Source: Nematopogon swammerdamellus (Eukaryota; Arthropoda; Insecta; Lepidoptera; Adelidae). From it: 64,000 bases of DNA. The stretch covers positions 4,092,001 through 4,156,000 of the forward strand of contig OX336337.1 of assembly GCA_946902875.1 (NCBI GenBank). Reading direction: 5' to 3'. Every line of letters begins with the position of its first letter. Position 1 is the stretch's first letter. Below are positions 56,201 through 62,200 of this stretch, piece by piece. The notes under the pieces are model-generated. The model saw only the letters and a list, made by a program, of their open reading frames with translations, was not told the DNA's origin and searched no databases. Position numbers and translations under genes: made by a program.

Positions 56201-59200
56201 TTCCCCCTATCCAGTGCCTCAATGTACACAGACACGAGGGTGTCGACCGGCACCGACACCAGCTGGTACTTGTTGCCGCTGACTTCCCTCACGGCGAGCA
56301 GGAGCGCTGCGGCGCGGCGCGCGGACGCGCGGAACTTGCCGTACATACTCCTCATCTGCTCCTCGAGCGTGCGCGCTTCAGTTAGCGCTGTAGCGATGGT
56401 AGTGCCTGTGGCACGCGTGCTCGCCAACGAGGTTAGCAACTTCGCGTCCTGAAGGATGTTCGTGTTGCCGGAGAGATCTTTTAGTAAGTTCTCCTGCGAG
56501 GAAAAAAACAAATGTTCAATATTGTATATATACAGGAAAATAGAGGGTGGGTAGATCACCCGCTTGGTGGAACGAAGACGTCGGGTAAAAACATACCCGA
56601 CGTCTTCGTCCCACCAAGTGGGACATGTGGCGCCGAGCCACATGTCCCATTTATAGTAAGCGCGACATGTGGCGCCGAGCCACCCATAAGTTGTTTTGTG
56701 ACGCCCCTTGGACATTCGGTCGAATGCAGGGGCTACGAATACCATGCCGGCCTGACAGGTGCCCATTCAAGCCTCTCTTGAAGGACCCGAGACTGTACTT
56801 GGGGGGAAATATGTGGGCAGGGAGAGCATTCCAGAGTTGACCAGTTCTGTGGAGGAAAGATCTGCAGAACCGATTAGTACGCGGCGGAACACGCAGTGGT
56901 TTCGTACTGCTGAAAGCCGAGAGGATTGAAGAAATATTGGAAAGGTGTTCCTATGTTCAGTAGTGGATCTAAAAACGCTGACTGACTGCTATTCCAGTGA
57001 CCACCCCCTTGCCCCTGAGTCTGAGTGCTATGAATGCACTAATAAGACCCATTTCTATCTATCAATACGAAAAGGACACGGGTGTCTTCTATAGAGCACG
57101 ATCCAAGCGCTACGGCAAGCAACTTCAGAATGGAGTACCCGAAATAGTAATTCAAAGGTGGATGAACAAGGTTACTAACCTAGGTTACTAACAAGAGTCC
57201 TAGCACAGCCGTGACTTCACCGAACATATTTCACCGTGCCCATTTCAAGTAGGACAAGACTTAAATCTCGTGACTGGCGAGTGGCCACTTTTACATGGCA
57301 GTACGCACAATCTATCCTGCCCGAGGGACTTGTAGATGCATTATCTAGAAGACAATTCTAGTTGTGCCTCAACGTACCTGCAATTCATGCTGTTGCCTCT
57401 GAAGGGATGCTTTCTGAACTTTCAGCGCGTTCATCTTTTCATTGATTTCGGGTTTCTCATTTTGAAGCGCAAAGTTCATCAATTGATCTGTAAGTAATAT
57501 TGTGTCAATAAGGATTCACCTAATGTCGGTTTTATCTTGGATCAGATTTTCGTTTTTAGTAGTTGGATTTAATAGAATAATTTTGTTTAATTCATTTTAG
57601 TTCAAAACTATAAATTTCTTTCGTTAGTCTCTTATCTATTCACAATCTAAATATGTCTTCCCATTCTTCCAACATGACCGAGCCACTGAAGCCTCCGTTC
57701 TCAACTAAATTATTTCTCAATCTATCTTTCATTATAAATTCTTGATGCCGCTGAAACGGTATATCCACCATATAACATTATGTAATGTAGGTATGTATTG
57801 ATTCACCTGTAAGCCCCTCTATTTTGGGCGTAAAGTCGACGACGGAGAGTAGAGCGCTGTGCGCGGGGTGGAGGCGGCGCGGCAGGGTGGGGTCGCGCGA
57901 GTACAGCAAGAGCCGGCAGCCGGGGTGCGGGGCGGGCTGCGCCGAGAGCGGCAGCCCGCGAAGCAGTGGCGCCCAGCGCTCCTCCACGCGCGTCACCTGC
58001 TCCAGCACCAGCGTCTTGCCGCACCTGTCAGCGAGCAGTAGCATTTTTTTTTATGTAATCCGGTATGGGTGGCTGAGTCCGAGAGGCCAAAGCGCATGCT
58101 CCGACCAGCCAATATCACTTCCGAGAAGGTAGGTGCCATACCGGAGACTTCCCTGGATTGCTAGCTATACTGGACTAGAGGAGAACACAGCCGAGGCTGC
58201 TATGCGGTCATCTTACATCCAGTACAGAAGGCAGGGAAGGAGCATGTACGAAAAACCAGCCAACACTCAGTGTCAGCGAAATACATTAGCCATTGGAGCA
58301 CTCTATCGAAGACTTACCCTTGTCTTTTGAAGTTAATACTTCTTTAGGCGCGTTATGAAAATGGGGAGTAAACTCAGAAAAAACGTCATAGCCACCATAC
58401 ATAAATTATTATTATTTGTATGTTCGCATACACGATCTGGTCTAGGATGGATGGGGAGGGGGGAGAGAAAGGCGAAGCGGGAAGAGTATATTGAATACTT
58501 TTTGCGAGGTAAACCGCGCGAGGCCTGCCGTCATTTTGTCCACCCTGGGTTAGGGCGGCCCCTACTGCTGCTGGCGTGTTCCGCAGTCTCTCGACTGCCG
58601 CAGCTGCTTGTGATCGGCGAGCGCGTAACACGTCAAGGACAGCACTCGACTGCGGACGAATGCGAGGCGCGTGAAGGCGGGGGGAGCTGCCGCCGCGCCT
58701 CGCCTCAAGAACTCGGGGCGCCTTCTTCACGTATCGCATATATGATTGCAAGTTCACCTGGCGGCGTACTGTAGCGCGGTGGTGAGCTTGTCGCTGTGCT
58801 GGGGTATGAAGTCTCCGGAGAGCTCCGCCACGCGGCTGCGCAGCCACGCGCCCGCATCCCCGTCCGGGTCCACGATCAGCGCAGTGAAGCCGCACTTTAC
58901 ACTCTGCAGCGCCTGCCGATACCATTTAAACATTCACGTCTGCCCTGACGAGGCACCTAGCTGGTGTAACTTGTGAGAGTATCGTGTGGTGTATCGTGGT
59001 GAGCAGAATTGGTGTTTTGCTTCAAGAACTTGGGTAAATTACAGCACAACACCGACCACCAAGTTTAGCAAAGCGTTCAACAAGACAACATCTATCGAGC
59101 AACAAAACTGTACCAAGGTGGCTAACCTGTCGCCATTTAGCACAGCGTCTATTCGATTCGATCAAAACCAAAATAATTCAAAATAATGATAAATCCAATA

Positions 59201-62200
59201 ACTTTTAACCGGATTTAAACCAATCAGCGAAGGCGACACAATGTCAAAAATAAAATAATAAAATAAATTTAAAATGTTTATTTCTAGATCAAGAGGCGGT
59301 ATATTGAGTTTACTTTAGAATAACACAAATATAGGTGTAGTGCCCAGTCCCATGATAGGAAAAGGATGTGACACGGCATGTGACTCCATATAGTTAACGA
59401 GCTACCCAAAGGTGCTGGTTTTAAGCCACACCAAATAAAAATAATTTTCACCAAAAATTACTTACCTATACCTAAACAGTGTAATAAATAAAATAAATAA
59501 AACTTACCTGATCCACAACGACAGCATTTTTAACTGCCGACACATCTGAGGGCAATCCGTTGGCGCTCCACTTCAGCTGATCCTCCACGGGCGACAGGAA
59601 ATTAAGAACCGAGAAATTGGTGCCGTCGAAATTTAGGCCCCTCGACCACTCCTCCATGAAATGTCTGAAAGCAACTTGCTTATAAACAAACGTATCGGTA
59701 CATACATACATATCACACACGCTGAATCCCGATAATCGGGGTAAGCAGAGTAATCGGTGTTGTGCTGCAAGAACTCTGGTAAATTACAGCACAACACCGA
59801 ACACCACGTTTCGCAAAGAATTCACAAACAAGATTCAATAGATCAAGCAGCAAGTAAGGCACGAAGACCCACCTGCTGCATGACTCGGTGGAAGTACCGT
59901 GCCAAGGTGAGAGGTGGAGAGCCTGTCGCCCTTTAGCGCGGCAACTTGTCCTTATCCCTTAGTCGCCTTTTACGACATGCATGGGGAGAGATGAAGTGAG
60001 GCTATCCTTTTTAAGTGCCGGCCCCACACGGTACAATTGTATATTACTGAGACTGAAATGCAGTGCGTGCACGGGTACATACTGGCATTGCTCCTCCGGC
60101 ACATCCGACAGATAAACAACGTAGGCGGCCGCCAGCAGAGACCGAACGTTGATCTCACCGATCTCGAGTGATATGCTCTCCAACTGAAATGGCAATTAAA
60201 CCTTTTTTTTATGGATAGCGTAATAGCGTGGCATCGTTTGACCTACAAGTAGGTGTCTCAACGATGCCCATGGATTCATTCTGTGATGCACGGGGATTGC
60301 GAATGCTATGCCGGCCTGACAGGAGCCTTTTCACGCTCCTTTTGAAAAACCCCAGGCTGTACTTGGGAGGAAATAGATGGGCAGTGAGTGCGTTGCATAT
60401 TTTCCCGGTTCTGTGAATAAAAGACCTACAGAACCAGTTGGTCGATTGAATAGAGGTGCATCCGCTGCCCAGTACGCGTTGTGCTGAGGTGGAATGGGGA
60501 CGGCGGAATCGCGGTAAACAAAATATATATATATATATGTATAGGTGTAACGATTCCATGTCACGCTTCCTATAATAAATACCACTAACATCTCTCTCCC
60601 AGGTGTCATACTCTTCGGAGAGTTTGTCCACGAGACTCTCAGTCTTGACGATGGTCTCGTTGGCCGAGTTGAGTTTCATCTCGATCTCGAGCCCCTCCTT
60701 CGTGTAGCGCGTGAGCTGCTCCTTCAGCGCCGCCACCCTCTCGTCCACCGACTGCAGCCCGCTGCTCAGCGCCACCAGCTGCGCCTCCGCATCCTCTAGG
60801 TTCCTAGTCAGCCGACATATTGTCATTATTCACTGAGTGAACACTTTGTGGAAATCAGTTGACAGTGGCACGCCCTACAATACAAATTTTACTGTTATGG
60901 AGACGATTAGGAAGCACCCATTATCTCATAAACACCCAACATCTTCTCAAAGTAATTAAAGGTAGTGAAAAATAAAACTGCTCTTTTTTTATAAATTTAA
61001 TTTATTTTTAGGGCTTTTAACAATAATTTGTTAATATGAGCCACATAGTACTCATCTTCACCATCCCTTAGGGCCCAGAGTTTCTAAGGGATAGAGAACG
61101 CTCCACGAAATCATACGAAATTCAACACAATTACTAAATCCCTCGCTCTTGGGCTCGCCAACAATTTATGTATACTAAAAACAAATTGAGTCTGTCCACA
61201 CTAAGTGACGTCTGTAATTCCGTCCGTAATTCCTCGCTCTGACCACACTCCATCAGCAAATTGTACATGTCATCCTCCTTGTTACACCGATCACAATTTG
61301 AAGAATCTCTCTTTTTCATCAGCTAAATATTGTTTGCTATGATCGATCGGAAATATCCAGCGACTTCTTCCTATGAGTACAGACGGCAGGGTTCCGGAGT
61401 GTTTCGTATAGCTAAAAGTCTGCGGCAGACAGTTGCTGTACCTACAAAACAGTTAAAAGTGCACTCACTTGTTGTTGTTGTTGTTTTGGTTTGGGGTTGG
61501 CTCTAGGCCTGCAAACTAATCCCGCTTGGTTGGGAACCTTCGTGCAAAACCCCGCAGTCTCCAGCTACCCTAGCCAGCCTATGTCTTCCATGGAAGCCAC
61601 AAGTCGACCGGGGTGTCTGCAGGCCGCTTATCCCTTAGTCGCCTTTTACGACATGCACGGGGAGAGATGCAGTTGGACTATTCTTATTAAGTACCGACCC
61701 CACACAGTACTCCGGAGTGTTTCCTATAGCTAAAAGTCTGCGGCAGACAGTTCCTGTACCTACAAAACAGTTAAAAGTGCACTCACTTATGTAGCTCCCT
61801 CTGCTGCAGCTGTAGCGGGCGCACGCGCAGCAGTGCGGAGGCGTAGGCGACGTTGGCGCGCACCCAGGCGGCGAGCGGCGCGCACGCGGCGCTCGCGCGG
61901 CGCGCCGCCTTCTCCTCGAACGAGGCGCCGCGGCGCTCCAGCAGCCGCTCCACAGAGGCGAGGCTCTCCGCCGTGATCTGGCTCGCGTCCATGCACCTGC
62001 ATCACCGCAGCCTTTTATTACTAATGTACATTCTGTGTCCATATTATACTGTATTAACTTTTGCCCGCGGCTTCGCTTCGCGTGACTTTTTGCTCACAGC
62101 TCAGGCCGCCGATGATGTAGCGTCATGATCAGTGGCGGCTGGTGACTTCAGTCAGGCCTCACGCACTCTATGTACTTGCGCGCGCTAACTACCTACCGCC

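Noticed and set aside
56089..56766. 225-residue minus-strand ORF
   Set aside because: Only 56200-56493 is coding (a dynein exon). The rest is intron and repeat sequence that happens to stay open.
60209..60826. 205-residue minus-strand ORF
   Set aside because: The coding part is 60590-60803; beyond the GTTAGT donor it reads into a repeat.
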